A stretch of DNA of 64,000 nucleotides, taken from the NCBI RefSeq assembly GCF_000615945.1, contig NZ_BAMO01000015.1:24536-88535 (forward strand), given 5' to 3'. Below the pieces are notes generated by a model. The model was not told the DNA's origin. It saw only the letters and a list, made by a program, of their open reading frames with translations, and made no database searches. The DNA comes from Caldalkalibacillus mannanilyticus JCM 10596 (GTDB taxonomy: Bacteria; Bacillota; Bacilli; Caldalkalibacillales; JCM-10596). The translations under genes and the position numbers were made by a program. Below are positions 18,678 through 27,787 of the stretch, one piece after another (within the stretch, counting starts at the first letter, position 1; every line of letters starts with the position of its first letter).

Positions 18678-18717
18678 AAACATACCACCGTCCAAATACT
18701 TGAACGGTGGTATGTTT
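18678..18717. terminator. Strong terminator between katA and the convergent MFS gene
   Basis: AAACATACCACCGT (18678-18691) pairs perfectly with ACGGTGGTATGTTT (18704-18717): a 14-pair stem. The T-rich tail is better on the minus strand (TTTGTTT). Confidence 0.8.
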
Positions 18718-18742
18718 ATATAGATATAGATATAGATATAGA
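18718..18742. repeat. Hexanucleotide microsatellite (TATAGA)n
   Basis: About four tandem copies of TATAGA directly after the katA terminator. Confidence 0.85.
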
Positions 18743-18778
18743 CAAAAAAGAGTCATGGCGATGCTCCACTCCTATTTT

Positions 18779-19963
18779 TTACCCTTTCTTATAAGAAACG
18801 ACATCCTCATCTATGAAAATGACATCCGTTTCCTTTCGTTTTAGCCAAATGTAAGCAATGGCAGCAAGACCAATCATTGAACATGTGGCAAACATGGATG
18901 AAAAAGAACTAATTTGGATAACAAATCCCATGCCAAATCCTCCAAGGGCAAAACCTAAATCATAGGAAGCAAGAAAAACACCGAGTAAGATATGCTTGGT
19001 TTCTTTTGGAATAGCAAAGGACATATACGTGATGATTGTAGGATACAGCATCGCTGAAGCCACCCCATTAAATATAGCTGATATATAAAGAAAGTGACCT
19101 AAATGGGGCATGTATACCAATAAGGTTGTTCCAATAACCGAACTTACTAAGACAATTGACATAAAGCCTGGATGCCATTTGCCATCAGAAGGAATCGATT
19201 TTCTAAGTAAAAATCGACTTACCACCACAACAATAGCCTGTAAAAATAAATATAGTGCTGGATTACCATACCCTGTTGTTATCATATACAAAGGTAAAAA
19301 GGTTGAAATGGCGCCAAAAACACTTGCACCGAGGAGCATGACAAAAGCAGAAACAATTAATCCTCGATATCGACATGCGTCCTTGAACGCAGGAATCATT
19401 TCACGAAAAGTAAACATACCCTTTTCCTCTTTTATGGCTGGTAACGGAGAGCCAAATACAAATAAAAGGGGGAGCACTGCTAAGACGCCAATCAAAAGTA
19501 ATAAATAAAGATGATCATATTGAGTCCAAAGTAAAAGCGCTAAGGCAGGCCCATATAAGCCCGGCAGAACAGTAGATAAAGAATACATGGACATTCCTTG
19601 TCCTCTATCTTTATCTAGCAAAATCGTGGCGACTCCAATTTGCATAGCCATCGAAAAAAATGCCGTCACAACACCTTGCAGTGCACGGACGATATATAAG
19701 CTCTCCACCCCTAGCCAAACATATAAAAGCAAGGCGAACGCATGCCCTGCTAATAACCATTTCATGATGTTCAATACGCTATACTTGGCAATCAATTGAC
19801 CTGCCCAAGGGCGTAATACCATACATACAAACATGTACAGTCCCATCATGATACCAATTTCACCTTCCCTATAACCATGCTCGGCTGCCTGTAAAGGGAA
19901 AATGACAGTCAAGACAGCATTTGCTGTAAAGAAAAAAAGCGCTAGTGCATATAATTGCAGCAT
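18779..19963 (-). CDS. MFS exporter, staphylopine/metallophore type (CntE/YmfD-like)
   Basis: A 394-residue, 12-segment major facilitator. Blocks that recall the CntE/YmfD metallophore exporters are FFTANAVLTVIFPL, GIMMGLYMFVCMVLRPWAGQ, QGVVTAFFSMAMQ, FGAISTFLPLYM and RKSIPSDGKWHPGF. A Fur-type box lies about 95 bases upstream. Export of an opine-type or catechol metallophore is inferred; no biosynthesis genes are in the window. The ATG at 19963 lacks a ribosome site, whereas an ATG at about 20000 has AAAGG five bases upstream and would give MYHKNKSTLNK in frame with the protein if one A of the A5 run (19964-19968 complement) were removed, so the annotated start may be truncated by an indel. 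Confidence 0.8.
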   Translation of the reverse strand: MLQLYALALFFFTANAVLTVIFPLQAAEHGYREGEIGIMMGLYMFVCMVLRPWAGQLIAKYSVLNIMKWLLAGHAFALLLYVWLGVESLYIVRALQGVVTAFFSMAMQIGVATILLDKDRGQGMSMYSLSTVLPGLYGPALALLLWTQYDHLYLLLLIGVLAVLPLLFVFGSPLPAIKEEKGMFTFREMIPAFKDACRYRGLIVSAFVMLLGASVFGAISTFLPLYMITTGYGNPALYLFLQAIVVVVSRFLLRKSIPSDGKWHPGFMSIVLVSSVIGTTLLVYMPHLGHFLYISAIFNGVASAMLYPTIITYMSFAIPKETKHILLGVFLASYDLGFALGGFGMGFVIQISSFSSMFATCSMIGLAAIAYIWLKRKETDVIFIDEDVVSYKKG

Positions 19964-20057
19964 TTTTATTGAGAGTGGACTTGTTTTTATGATACATTCA
20001 ATCCTTTCTTTGTCGTAAAATCCTTAACGAGATGGGTAAAACCACTTCACTTCGTAA

Positions 20058-20072
20058 TGATTATTATTATCA
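20058..20072 (-). promoter_or_regulatory. Fur box upstream of the MFS exporter gene
   Basis: On the minus strand TGATAATAATAATCA matches the 7-1-7 Fur consensus TGATAATNATTATCA at 14 of 15 positions. Confidence 0.75.
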
Positions 20073-20117
20073 ATATAGATTTAAGCACAATTATGAAAAA
20101 TTGTAAAGAATTTAGAA

Positions 20118-20187
20118 AACAGCCTCTCTCTGCACTATGACCACAGAGAAAGGCTGTTCTTTTTATAGGCTCCTTATCTAGGAGCCT
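20118..20187 (-). terminator. Tandem terminators after phhA-phhB
   Basis: On the minus strand AGGCTCC/GGAGCCT followed by ATAAAAAG, then AACAGCCT-TCTCTG/CAGAGA-AGGCTGTT with a TTTTC tail. Confidence 0.7.
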
Positions 20188-20194
20188 TTGTTAA

Positions 20195-20503
20195 TTATTT
20201 ACCAAGTATATTCTCATAGAGGTTATCATATTGTTCGGTGAGGTGGAAATCCAATTCTGTAACTCCTTTTGCCGCCCAGGAGGATAATTTAATAGTTACA
20301 ACCAAATAATCAATGGATATAAACGGATGATGATTCACATCCTCGGATAGTGTGGCAATTTCATTAACAAAGGCGATTCCGTTAAGATAAGAACGGAACC
20401 GGTACTTTTTGGTTAACCATTTCTCCTCTACTAGATCCCAGCCCTGTAGCTCAGCTACTTTTTCTTGAACAACCTCAATCGGAAGCTTTTCATTTCGTTC
20501 CAC
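20195..20503 (-). CDS. phhB: 4a-hydroxytetrahydrobiopterin dehydratase (PCD)
   Basis: Pterin-4a-carbinolamine dehydratase regenerates the pterin cofactor used by the adjacent phenylalanine hydroxylase. The family signature is FVNEIATLSEDVNHHPFISI with the catalytic His pair, followed by VVTIKLSSWAAKGVTELD. I place the start at GTG 20503: AGGAGGGG lies seven bases upstream, whereas an upstream TTG would translate that site. The gene follows phhA by about 40 bases on the same strand; both likely share a transcript. Confidence 0.92.
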   Translation of the reverse strand: MERNEKLPIEVVQEKVAELQGWDLVEEKWLTKKYRFRSYLNGIAFVNEIATLSEDVNHHPFISIDYLVVTIKLSSWAAKGVTELDFHLTEQYDNLYENILGK

Positions 20504-20544
20504 TTCTTCCCCTCCTAACAATGGTTCTAAACTGATCTTCTCCC

Positions 20545-22290
20545 TTATCCTGCAACCAATCTTAATCCGTTATTGATTAAGCTGTTCCATTCTTCACTCT
20601 TTCCCTTCAAATCATTCAAATCCTGCAATAGTTTGTTCTGAATATCTGGCAAGGATTGGTGATGTTGTAACAGTTCATAAATTTCTAAACGAAGAAGCCA
20701 ATCATTAGTAAACTCCTGCTCAAGATCATGGAAGGCTTGCTGAATTCGCTCTTCCTCATCTTTACCAAACACATCCTTCTCTCGCATTTCTCGTACGCTA
20801 CCATACAAAGCCTCTAGCTTGGAATATTCTCTTTTTGGTAACGATTTCAATTCTGGCTGCACATCTTCCTCACTATTATAAAATTTCTCAGGATCAGCAG
20901 CTCCGCCAAAAACCGAGATAATGGACTCTCCTACTGCCATATCATACTCTCCCCATTCAGGCTGAAAGAGCGCTCGCTCACCATAGCTTACAGTCACATC
21001 AGTAAAGGTAATAATTACTATTTTCCCATTTCTTTTAAGAATACTAGCGGTTTCACCAACTAATTGGACTCCACTTTCAAAGGAAAGCTTTGTCTTTTTC
21101 CCTATTTCGATTCCGTGACGTTGAAGATCTTCATCACTAAAATCTTCAATTGGTTTCGCTTCATTTTGTAATTTTCCTATAGGTGAACCAAAGCCATGAA
21201 AATGTCGATCTTTTCCATGCCCTTCTAGCTCTGCATGATCAAATGCTAGGGTCGTCGGTCCCGTTGTCTTAAGATAGAAGGCTTCTCCTGTAGCATCTTT
21301 TTCAATATCCGTTAAGGTACCAGAAACCTGTAGCCCTGAACTGTACACCATGGTTGCTGTAGAACCAGAATGGATCGCTTTATCTAAGCTTTCTGTTCCT
21401 CCTCGCTTATATGCCATTCGCTCAGAAAATTCATGAACCGCATCAATTAACTGCTCGAAGCTCTCACACACAAATAATTGAGGCTGCTGTACAGTAATAT
21501 CAAATCCCGTATTAATGACCGTTTCTAAGTCGAACGGTAGCTTTTTGACCTTATCCGTCAAACTGTTAGCGCTTTCACCAATGGAGGAAAGAAGACCAGC
21601 CCCATAAATTCTCGGGTTGTTTACATCTCCGATCATTCCAAATTCAACAGTCCACCAATAAAAGCGAGCAATTTGCTCTGCCTCAGAAACTGCCACGACC
21701 TGCTTTGTTTTTTCTTCCAGTGTCTTCTTCGCTGCCTCAACCTCTTCATCGGAAGCCGACCCTAATTCCAACATGTTGGATAAAGCTCTAGCTGCTTCAA
21801 AAACTTCATGCTCCTCTTTAGTAGCAATCGCCTTAGAACCGATTGTTCCGAATAGTTTAACAAACTCAGAGTACTTCTCATCACACAAAATCGGTGCATG
21901 ACCTGCCGCCTCATGGATAATATCCGGCGCTGGGGTATAGAGAATATGCTTTAGACTGCGGATTTCTGAAGCGACGGGTAAAATGCCCTGAGATTGAAAA
22001 CTGAAAAAAGCGATAGCAGGAATAAATCCGTCTATATTGACGACTCCCCAGCCAAAAGGTGACATACACTCATTCATTTCTTCCACGTTAGGAATCGATT
22101 CGATACGTATCCCTGAATCAACAAGTCCTGTGGTAAATTTCTCGTGTGCTACATCCTTTAAGAAATTGTGATTCTGCCTCATAACATATCGCCAAACTGC
22201 TTGGTCAATTGGTGAGTACTTTTGATAATTTTGATCAACAATCCATTTTTTCAGATGCCTAGGAATGTTCTTTTCAACTAAATTGCCCAT
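20545..22290 (-). CDS. phhA: Phenylalanine 4-monooxygenase (aromatic amino acid hydroxylase)
   Basis: A 581-residue pterin-dependent hydroxylase converting phenylalanine to tyrosine. The catalytic domain (to about residue 310) has the iron ligands HEAAGHAPILCDEKYSEF (two His) with a downstream Glu in YWWTVEFGMIGD, and GAGLLSSIGE. The extra ~270-residue C-terminal region is typical of Bacillus-type long hydroxylases and has no assigned role. ATG 22290 has GGGAGGG six bases upstream; the frame is open further but without a ribosome site. PhhB downstream supplies cofactor recycling. Confidence 0.93.
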   Translation of the reverse strand: MGNLVEKNIPRHLKKWIVDQNYQKYSPIDQAVWRYVMRQNHNFLKDVAHEKFTTGLVDSGIRIESIPNVEEMNECMSPFGWGVVNIDGFIPAIAFFSFQSQGILPVASEIRSLKHILYTPAPDIIHEAAGHAPILCDEKYSEFVKLFGTIGSKAIATKEEHEVFEAARALSNMLELGSASDEEVEAAKKTLEEKTKQVVAVSEAEQIARFYWWTVEFGMIGDVNNPRIYGAGLLSSIGESANSLTDKVKKLPFDLETVINTGFDITVQQPQLFVCESFEQLIDAVHEFSERMAYKRGGTESLDKAIHSGSTATMVYSSGLQVSGTLTDIEKDATGEAFYLKTTGPTTLAFDHAELEGHGKDRHFHGFGSPIGKLQNEAKPIEDFSDEDLQRHGIEIGKKTKLSFESGVQLVGETASILKRNGKIVIITFTDVTVSYGERALFQPEWGEYDMAVGESIISVFGGAADPEKFYNSEEDVQPELKSLPKREYSKLEALYGSVREMREKDVFGKDEEERIQQAFHDLEQEFTNDWLLRLEIYELLQHHQSLPDIQNKLLQDLNDLKGKSEEWNSLINNGLRLVAG

Positions 22291-22441
22291 GAAAACCCTC
22301 CCATATAAGTGATTGTCACAACCTTCCATCTCTATTATATCAAATCTATTCACACTTCTAGCAAGAGGGGCAATAATAAAATTATTTCGAATTATCTGTA
22401 CTTATTCTAGTCCAAGCATTTTAGAGAATGAAAGGACTCCT

Positions 22442-22609
22442 CTACTTTTTCTGGTCCTTCTTAGACTTAAAATACCTAAACTCTTTAATCAATAAATAGA
22501 TGAGGAAAACAAATAAAATAGGGTCAAGAATCCTTGTAATGCCTTCAGGTATATAGAAGCGAAGATAAAAGGCATACGCAGTCACTAATAGAACAAAAAA
22601 AATATACAT
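22442..22609 (-). CDS. Small two-segment membrane protein (55 aa)
   Basis: An ORF of 55 codons from ATG 22609 with GGAGAG about ten bases upstream. It has two hydrophobic stretches (MYIFFVLLVTAYAFYLRF and ILDPILFVFLIYLLI) and a basic tail ending KSKKDQKK. It fills the gap between phhA and the NUDIX gene on the same strand as both. No family recognised. Confidence 0.6.
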   Translation of the reverse strand: MYIFFVLLVTAYAFYLRFYIPEGITRILDPILFVFLIYLLIKEFRYFKSKKDQKK

Positions 22610-22647
22610 GTTAAATACTCTCTCCTTCGTATCCAGTACAATGGTTG

Positions 22648-23271
22648 TTAACTTCTATTTTCAATCACTTCAATAAAATGTTTTAAAATCCTAGCCGTTA
22701 AACCCCAAATCACTTTATCCTCAAAATAATAAAAAAGTTCATGTAAGGTTCTAGCTTGCCACTTATATTCTCTTCCTCCTGGGATTGAGTCAAAGGGAAA
22801 ATCAGCCTCTGGTTCAACCTTAAAGTATATTTTATGAGATTCAGGTGGTTTTGTTAGAAAGAAGTGTAGGGGTACTGTAAAGATATCAGATACTTCTGTA
22901 GCATTGGGAGCTATTTCTTCTGGAGAAACAATCGTTCCGACAAATGGATATATGATGCTTCCAAAGGGAGTCAGCAAATAATCTAATGGAAACAGATTCC
23001 TGATATGATCTATCGAGATCCCTAATTCCTCAGAGGTTTCTCTTAATGCCGTAAACTGTTCATTGTTATCTGTCGTGTCCACTTTACCTCCAGGAAAACA
23101 AATCTCTCCCGGTTGTCTGCGTAACGACTCCGCTCTAATTTCAAAAAGGATATGCACTTCTCCATTTATTTCAATCAAAGGAATGAGAACTGCATACTTC
23201 TTACATTTTTCTATCCCCATCATCGCAGGCTGATGCTGAGAAAGTGCAGCCTTGATCACTTCAAGATTCAT
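22648..23271 (-). CDS. NUDIX hydrolase, coenzyme A pyrophosphatase type
   Basis: A 207-residue hydrolase. The Nudix box is complete from GGK to REXXEELGI (GGKVDTTDNNEQF, then ALRETSEELGI). The upstream CFPGG element and the C-terminal VIWGLTARIL are typical of the NudL/YeaB subgroup, which cleaves CoA to 4'-phosphopantetheine and adenosine 3',5'-bisphosphate. ATG 23271 has GGAGGGAG about five bases upstream; codons further up are unconserved. It probably clears oxidised CoA (family knowledge). Confidence 0.88.
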   Translation of the reverse strand: MNLEVIKAALSQHQPAMMGIEKCKKYAVLIPLIEINGEVHILFEIRAESLRRQPGEICFPGGKVDTTDNNEQFTALRETSEELGISIDHIRNLFPLDYLLTPFGSIIYPFVGTIVSPEEIAPNATEVSDIFTVPLHFFLTKPPESHKIYFKVEPEADFPFDSIPGGREYKWQARTLHELFYYFEDKVIWGLTARILKHFIEVIENRS

Positions 23272-23507
23272 ATTACTCCCTCCAACTAGTAAATTGAAAA
23301 GAAGAGGAAGTTTCATTGTTTTAGAAACTCCCTCTCCTATTTTACTGTTTAGTCAAGATCCTGTATAGTTATTTCCTTAACCATACTCTATTCCTAAAAT
23401 TGTGTGTCAGATAATATTCCACTTTCTATTCCACTGACTATCATCTATGGCATAATGCCAATAAACCTAATTGAAAGGAAAGAAAACAAAGAAAAGGAGG
23501 TTCTTGT

Positions 23508-23660
23508 ATGTTTAACATTGGAGATACAGTAGTCTACACATTAGATGGTACAAAGGGAGTGGTGATCAAAGTCGATAACCGTTTATGTCAGGTAAAATGG
23601 AAGGATCATTTTATCAGTTGGGAGAAGTATGATCTCCTCGAGTTAGATGAACTGGCTTAA
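23508..23660 (+). CDS. Small hypothetical protein (50 aa), convergent overlap with amidase
   Basis: ATG 23508 has a near-perfect AAAAGGAGG seven bases upstream. The 50-residue product (MFNIGDTVVYTLDGTKGVVI, then [18 protein letters not shown]) looks like a small SH3-like beta barrel: GDTVVY, GVVIKV and VKW alternate in short strands. Its last 47 bases overlap the 3' end of the amidase gene on the other strand. No family assigned; coding potential rests on the ribosome site and the folded-looking sequence. Confidence 0.65.
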   Translation: MFNIGDTVVYTLDGTKGVVIKVDNRLCQVKWKDHFISWEKYDLLELDELA

Positions 23661-25125
23661 TCCAATTCTCTGTTTGTTCTAATTCAGCTGCTAATTGGAT
23701 TAACCGTTCTTCCCTTCCTTTGGCAGCCATAAATTGTACGCCACAGGGCAAATGATTTTCTGTCTGATGTAACGGGACGCTCATGGCAGGTTGTCCTGTC
23801 AGATTGGCTAATTGAGTGAAAGGCATCAGCATTAGACTCTTGTTAGCAATCTGTTCAACCATGCCTATCTTCTTCATCATCCCCCCTAGACCCAAATAAT
23901 TGACCCATTGGATCACGACCTTCTCCATAGGAGGAGATTCACTTTCTCCAATCTTTAACGGAGGAAAAGCGGTGGTAGGAGTCATATAGAAATCATAGCG
24001 TTCATGGAAACACTCCATCTCATACGCTGCTTTATCCCATTCTTTTAGACTAAGCACATATTCTTCAGCCGTTGTTGCCTTGCCCAAAAGCTTTAATAGC
24101 CATGTTTTGGGCTCTACATCTGATACTTTCGCTTTTCTGCCCAATACCTCCTCCAAAGAAGCGATCGCTGAAGCTACTTCACCAAAATACATGGTCAGAT
24201 AGCTATAAGCAAGCTTCCTTCCATCAATATTTGGCTCCTTCTCCTCTACCTCATATCCCATGGATTCTAGTAAACGAACCGTATTCATGACCGCCTTCTG
24301 ACATTCAGGATGGACTTCGGTTCCGATCGGAGATTTCATACTGAAGGCAATTCTTATTTGTTTATCTAATGGTTTGTCCACATAATCAAGATAGGATTCT
24401 AGAAAATGAGGGGTATGAAAAGCAGCCGCTTTCTCGTATATTTTTAGTTCATCTAGCATCGCCGCCGAATCTCGAACCGTTCTCGTCACCACATGCTCAA
24501 CGGCTGCACCCTGCCATAGCCTGCCATAATGAGGTCCAATGGGAGTGCGTCCCCGTGTTGGCTTCAAGCCAAATAACCCACAGTATGCGGCAGGAATTCT
24601 AATAGAGCCTCCTCCATCGTTCGCTCCAGCGATAGGAACCATTCCCGCTGCGACCGCTGCACCTGAACCTCCGCTTGATCCACCAGGAGTATAGTCTATA
24701 TTCCAAGGATTTCGAGTCGGACCATAGAGAACAGGTTCCGTTATCCCCATCAGTCCAAATTCAGGGACATTGGTCTGACCGAGGATGATCGCACCCGTTT
24801 TTCTTATTCGTCTGACATACTCTGCATCTCTTTTTGAACGGTAATTCTGCAATGCCCTTGATCCCGAGGTAATAAGCTCTCCTTCGATTTCCTGAGCGCT
24901 ATTCTTCAATAAAATAGGGACTCCTGCAAAAGTCCCCTGAGGGAAATGATCTGCATTTTTTCTAGCCTGATCATATAACTTATTCACCACTGCATTGATC
25001 TTGGGATTCTCAAGTTCAATGAACTTAATCACTTCCTCAAGCAATTCATGTACTTGTATCTGTCTGCTTTTGATAAGCTCTGCCAATCCGAGACCATCAT
25101 AGTTTTGATAAAAAAATGAAGACAA
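23614..25125 (-). CDS. Amidase (amidase signature family)
   Basis: A 503-residue amidase. The Ser-cisSer-Lys triad region is visible: [10 protein letters not shown] with the Lys, [20 protein letters not shown] with the cis-Ser, and [10 protein letters not shown] with the nucleophile Ser. Substrate unknown; GatA is unlikely because no gatB/gatC is nearby. I chose TTG 25125 with AGAGGGTG overlapping the RecQ stop; the upstream codons are RecQ sequence in another frame. It is the third gene of an apparent FhuF-RecQ-amidase operon. Confidence 0.88.
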   Translation of the reverse strand: MSSFFYQNYDGLGLAELIKSRQIQVHELLEEVIKFIELENPKINAVVNKLYDQARKNADHFPQGTFAGVPILLKNSAQEIEGELITSGSRALQNYRSKRDAEYVRRIRKTGAIILGQTNVPEFGLMGITEPVLYGPTRNPWNIDYTPGGSSGGSGAAVAAGMVPIAGANDGGGSIRIPAAYCGLFGLKPTRGRTPIGPHYGRLWQGAAVEHVVTRTVRDSAAMLDELKIYEKAAAFHTPHFLESYLDYVDKPLDKQIRIAFSMKSPIGTEVHPECQKAVMNTVRLLESMGYEVEEKEPNIDGRKLAYSYLTMYFGEVASAIASLEEVLGRKAKVSDVEPKTWLLKLLGKATTAEEYVLSLKEWDKAAYEMECFHERYDFYMTPTTAFPPLKIGESESPPMEKVVIQWVNYLGLGGMMKKIGMVEQIANKSLMLMPFTQLANLTGQPAMSVPLHQTENHLPCGVQFMAAKGREERLIQLAAELEQTENWIKPVHLTRGDHTSPN

Positions 25126-25129
25126 GAAA

Positions 25130-26905
25130 TCACCCTCTTTTTTCTTGGTACTTAATAATCTCTTGCAAAAACTCAAACCCATACTTCTCGAATTTGGCTT
25201 CCCCTACCCCTTTTACCCGTAACATGTCTGCTCTTGTGGTTGGGCACTGTTGACTTAACTCGCGCAACGTACTATCCGCAAAAACAATATAAGGTGGTAC
25301 TTGCTCACGAGCAGCTACATCTCGTCGTAATTGTCGCAGCTGTTCAAATAGTTCATTATCTTCTACAACGGTTTCGTATTGCTTCTTCACTCTTTGAAAT
25401 ACTTGTTCTTCCCCTTTTAGAACAGGAAGTACCGATGGAGTCAATTTCACAACAGGAAACTCTCCTTCGGTAAGGCTTAAATACCCCTCAGCTACAAGCA
25501 TATTGATCATCTCAACTATGCTTTTTTCTGTTTGTTTTTTCATCAAACCGTAAGTAGGGAGCTTATGAAACTGAAAGTCTAAGACTCTTTTATCTTTGGA
25601 GCCTTTTAAGACTTTAGCTACAAGAGTACTACCAAATCTTTCATTCATGCGACGAATACAAGAGAAAATCTTCTGCGCTTCAACCGTGATATCTACCTTT
25701 TCAAAGTCATCCTTACAATTGCTGCACTTTCCACACTCATCGGCAATGTCCTCTCCAAAATAGCTGGTAATATAAGACTGTAGACAGCGCTGTGAATAGC
25801 AGTAATCATTCATTTGTTGCAGCTTGCGGTATTCTTGACTTTTGCGTTCCGGTGTTAAAGCACTTTGTTCGATCAGATATTTCTGAAGTTGAACATCTCT
25901 TGGATTATATAGCAGGATGCATTCACTCGGATCTCCATCACGTCCTGCTCTTCCCGCCTCCTGATAGTAAGCCTCTAAATTTCTTGGCATATTATAATGA
26001 ATCACAAACCGCACATTGGACTTATCAATTCCCATCCCAAAAGCATTGGTGGCAAAAATAATTTTGCAATCATCATATAGAAATTTTTCTTGATAGCTCT
26101 TTCTCTCTTCTTCACCTAGTCCTGCATGGTATTTTCCTACCGAATACCCTTTACTAGAAAAATAGTCATAGAGCAAATCTACATCTTTCCTCGTAGCAGT
26201 ATAAATAATTCCCGACTGATTCTGATTGATTTGTAAATATTCCTTCAAAAAATCACTCTTACTTACACCCCTTAACACAGAAAAGGCGAGATTCTCTCGC
26301 TTAAATCCTGTTACATAGACATCCTCCGTATCAATAGCAAGAAGGGTGCAGATGTCTTCTATGACTTCTGGAGTAGCAGTCGCTGTAAAGGCACTGATGT
26401 AAGGCTGCTGATCCAATTGTGAAAGAAAGAAACCTATTGCTCTGTAGCTGGGTCTAAAATCATGCCCCCATTGTGACATGCAATGAGCCTCATCAATGGC
26501 AACCATCGAAAGTCGGAGCTCTTTCATTAAGCCAACGAATTCTTTCGATTCAAATCGTTCAGGAGCAACATAAAGCAGTTTGACCTTCCCATCTGCAAGC
26601 TGAGCAATTCTGCTTCTCACTTCTAGAGCCGATAACGAACTATTAATATAGGTTGCTTCGATTTGCATTTCTCTTAAAGTATCTACTTGGTCCTTCATTA
26701 AGGAAATCAGCGGCGAGATCACTAAAGTGATTCCTTCAAAAAGCAGGGCTGGAATCTGATAGCAGATCGATTTTCCTCCTCCTGTTGGCATCACTCCAAG
26801 CGTGTTATTTCCGGCTAAGATATTCTCGATGATATTCTGCTGCCCTGTTCTGAATGAGGAATAGCCATAGATTTTTTGAAGCAGCTCCTCTGCTTTTTCG
26901 ATCAT
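25130..26905 (-). CDS. recQ: ATP-dependent DNA helicase RecQ
   Basis: A 591-residue 3'-5' helicase. Helicase motifs: GQQNIIENIL, Walker A PTGGGKSICYQIPAL, DEAH box IDEAHCMSQWGHDFR, FTATATPEV, and QEAGRAGRDGDPS. A zinc-binding cysteine set follows (CGKCSNC), then winged-helix and a complete C-terminal HRDC domain (residues ~515-590, FADSTLRELSQQCPTTRADM). The start overlaps the stop of the FhuF-like gene (ATGA) with GGAGG upstream, so the helicase is translated from an operon headed by an iron-regulated gene. Confidence 0.95.
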   Translation of the reverse strand: MIEKAEELLQKIYGYSSFRTGQQNIIENILAGNNTLGVMPTGGGKSICYQIPALLFEGITLVISPLISLMKDQVDTLREMQIEATYINSSLSALEVRSRIAQLADGKVKLLYVAPERFESKEFVGLMKELRLSMVAIDEAHCMSQWGHDFRPSYRAIGFFLSQLDQQPYISAFTATATPEVIEDICTLLAIDTEDVYVTGFKRENLAFSVLRGVSKSDFLKEYLQINQNQSGIIYTATRKDVDLLYDYFSSKGYSVGKYHAGLGEEERKSYQEKFLYDDCKIIFATNAFGMGIDKSNVRFVIHYNMPRNLEAYYQEAGRAGRDGDPSECILLYNPRDVQLQKYLIEQSALTPERKSQEYRKLQQMNDYCYSQRCLQSYITSYFGEDIADECGKCSNCKDDFEKVDITVEAQKIFSCIRRMNERFGSTLVAKVLKGSKDKRVLDFQFHKLPTYGLMKKQTEKSIVEMINMLVAEGYLSLTEGEFPVVKLTPSVLPVLKGEEQVFQRVKKQYETVVEDNELFEQLRQLRRDVAAREQVPPYIVFADSTLRELSQQCPTTRADMLRVKGVGEAKFEKYGFEFLQEIIKYQEKRG

Positions 26906-27705
26906 TTTAAAGCCTCCAGCTTCCTTTTTTCCTGTATTTCAACTCTTCTTTTCTCACGCTCCTCTTCGGAGAGCGAGGGGCACGTATAACAATATGACCC
27001 TTTTCCCTGATGCAATAAATAATGAAGACAGCATTTGTTTTTCATTCTGACCAACTGACCCTCTTCGTAGGCATCGGGTATCCAGCGAAATTTCATTCGC
27101 AATGGATTTCTTCGAGTCAGCCCAAACAGTTCAGCATCAGCCTCTGCTGTCATATAGTGTAAATCATTCTTTAATTTCGCTTGTAGCTCTGGTTGATCGG
27201 TATCTCTAATCCATGCTTCATACATATAGTGCAAGGAGCTTGAAGCGGTTGCCCACTGAGTTCCTGGATCTATCCCTGTTATTTCGACTGTGTAATCAAA
27301 TACTTTCTTTATATGTCCGGCAAAGATAAGCCTAAGCGCCTCTCTGATAGCATCCTCACGATTTTCTTCCGGAGAGATTGCTTTACCTCTAGAAGCATCT
27401 ATTACTTGAAAAAGGAATGACTTCCCCTCGTATTGCAAAGCAATATTGTCGAAGGAAAAATCCATGATGTGATCGTGATGACTTAATTCATAAAAAAAGG
27501 ATGAGCATAACCACACATACCAATCTGAAAAAAAAGAACCTACTACCCTATGTTGATCTGTATCCAATATACCAGCATAATGTTCAAAGATCTGATCAAG
27601 TCCTCCTGCAAAAAAACGTGAGCCTACGACTTGATTCGCAAATTTTTTGCTAGAGCCAAGCATACAGAATAATTTCTTTTCATAAAAATCAGTTTCTCGA
27701 TTCAT
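26902..27705 (-). CDS. FhuF-like siderophore ferric-iron reductase
   Basis: A 267-residue protein with the FhuF C-terminal 2Fe-2S motif (NKCCLHYLLHQGKGSYCYTC: Cys-Cys, ten residues, Cys-x2-Cys). FhuF releases iron from hydroxamate siderophores by reduction in the cytoplasm. The N-terminal part is diverged from E. coli FhuF but has the expected ~250-residue length. AAGGAGG lies before ATG 27705 and a Fur box is 24 bases further up, so iron-limited expression is expected. It overlaps recQ by four bases. Confidence 0.82.
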   Translation of the reverse strand: MNRETDFYEKKLFCMLGSSKKFANQVVGSRFFAGGLDQIFEHYAGILDTDQHRVVGSFFSDWYVWLCSSFFYELSHHDHIMDFSFDNIALQYEGKSFLFQVIDASRGKAISPEENREDAIREALRLIFAGHIKKVFDYTVEITGIDPGTQWATASSSLHYMYEAWIRDTDQPELQAKLKNDLHYMTAEADAELFGLTRRNPLRMKFRWIPDAYEEGQLVRMKNKCCLHYLLHQGKGSYCYTCPSLSEEEREKRRVEIQEKRKLEALK

Positions 27706-27728
27706 GAGTAGCCTCCTTACCTATTATC

Positions 27729-27743
27729 TGAGAATGATAATCA
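27729..27743 (-). promoter_or_regulatory. Fur box upstream of the FhuF-like gene
   Basis: On the plus strand TGAGAATGATAATCA; it matches TGATAATNATNATCA with one change and lies between the gene start and the upstream AbrB-like gene. Confidence 0.78.
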
Positions 27744-27787
27744 CTTCTTTAATAGTAGCACATTAGGTAATACGGAGGCTATTCACA

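Noticed and set aside
18718..18742. CRISPR-like repeat
   Set aside because: Pure hexamer microsatellite without spacers.
23614..25125. GatA (Glu-tRNA amidotransferase subunit)
   Set aside because: Amidase signature only; no gatB or gatC next to it and sequence closer to general amidases.
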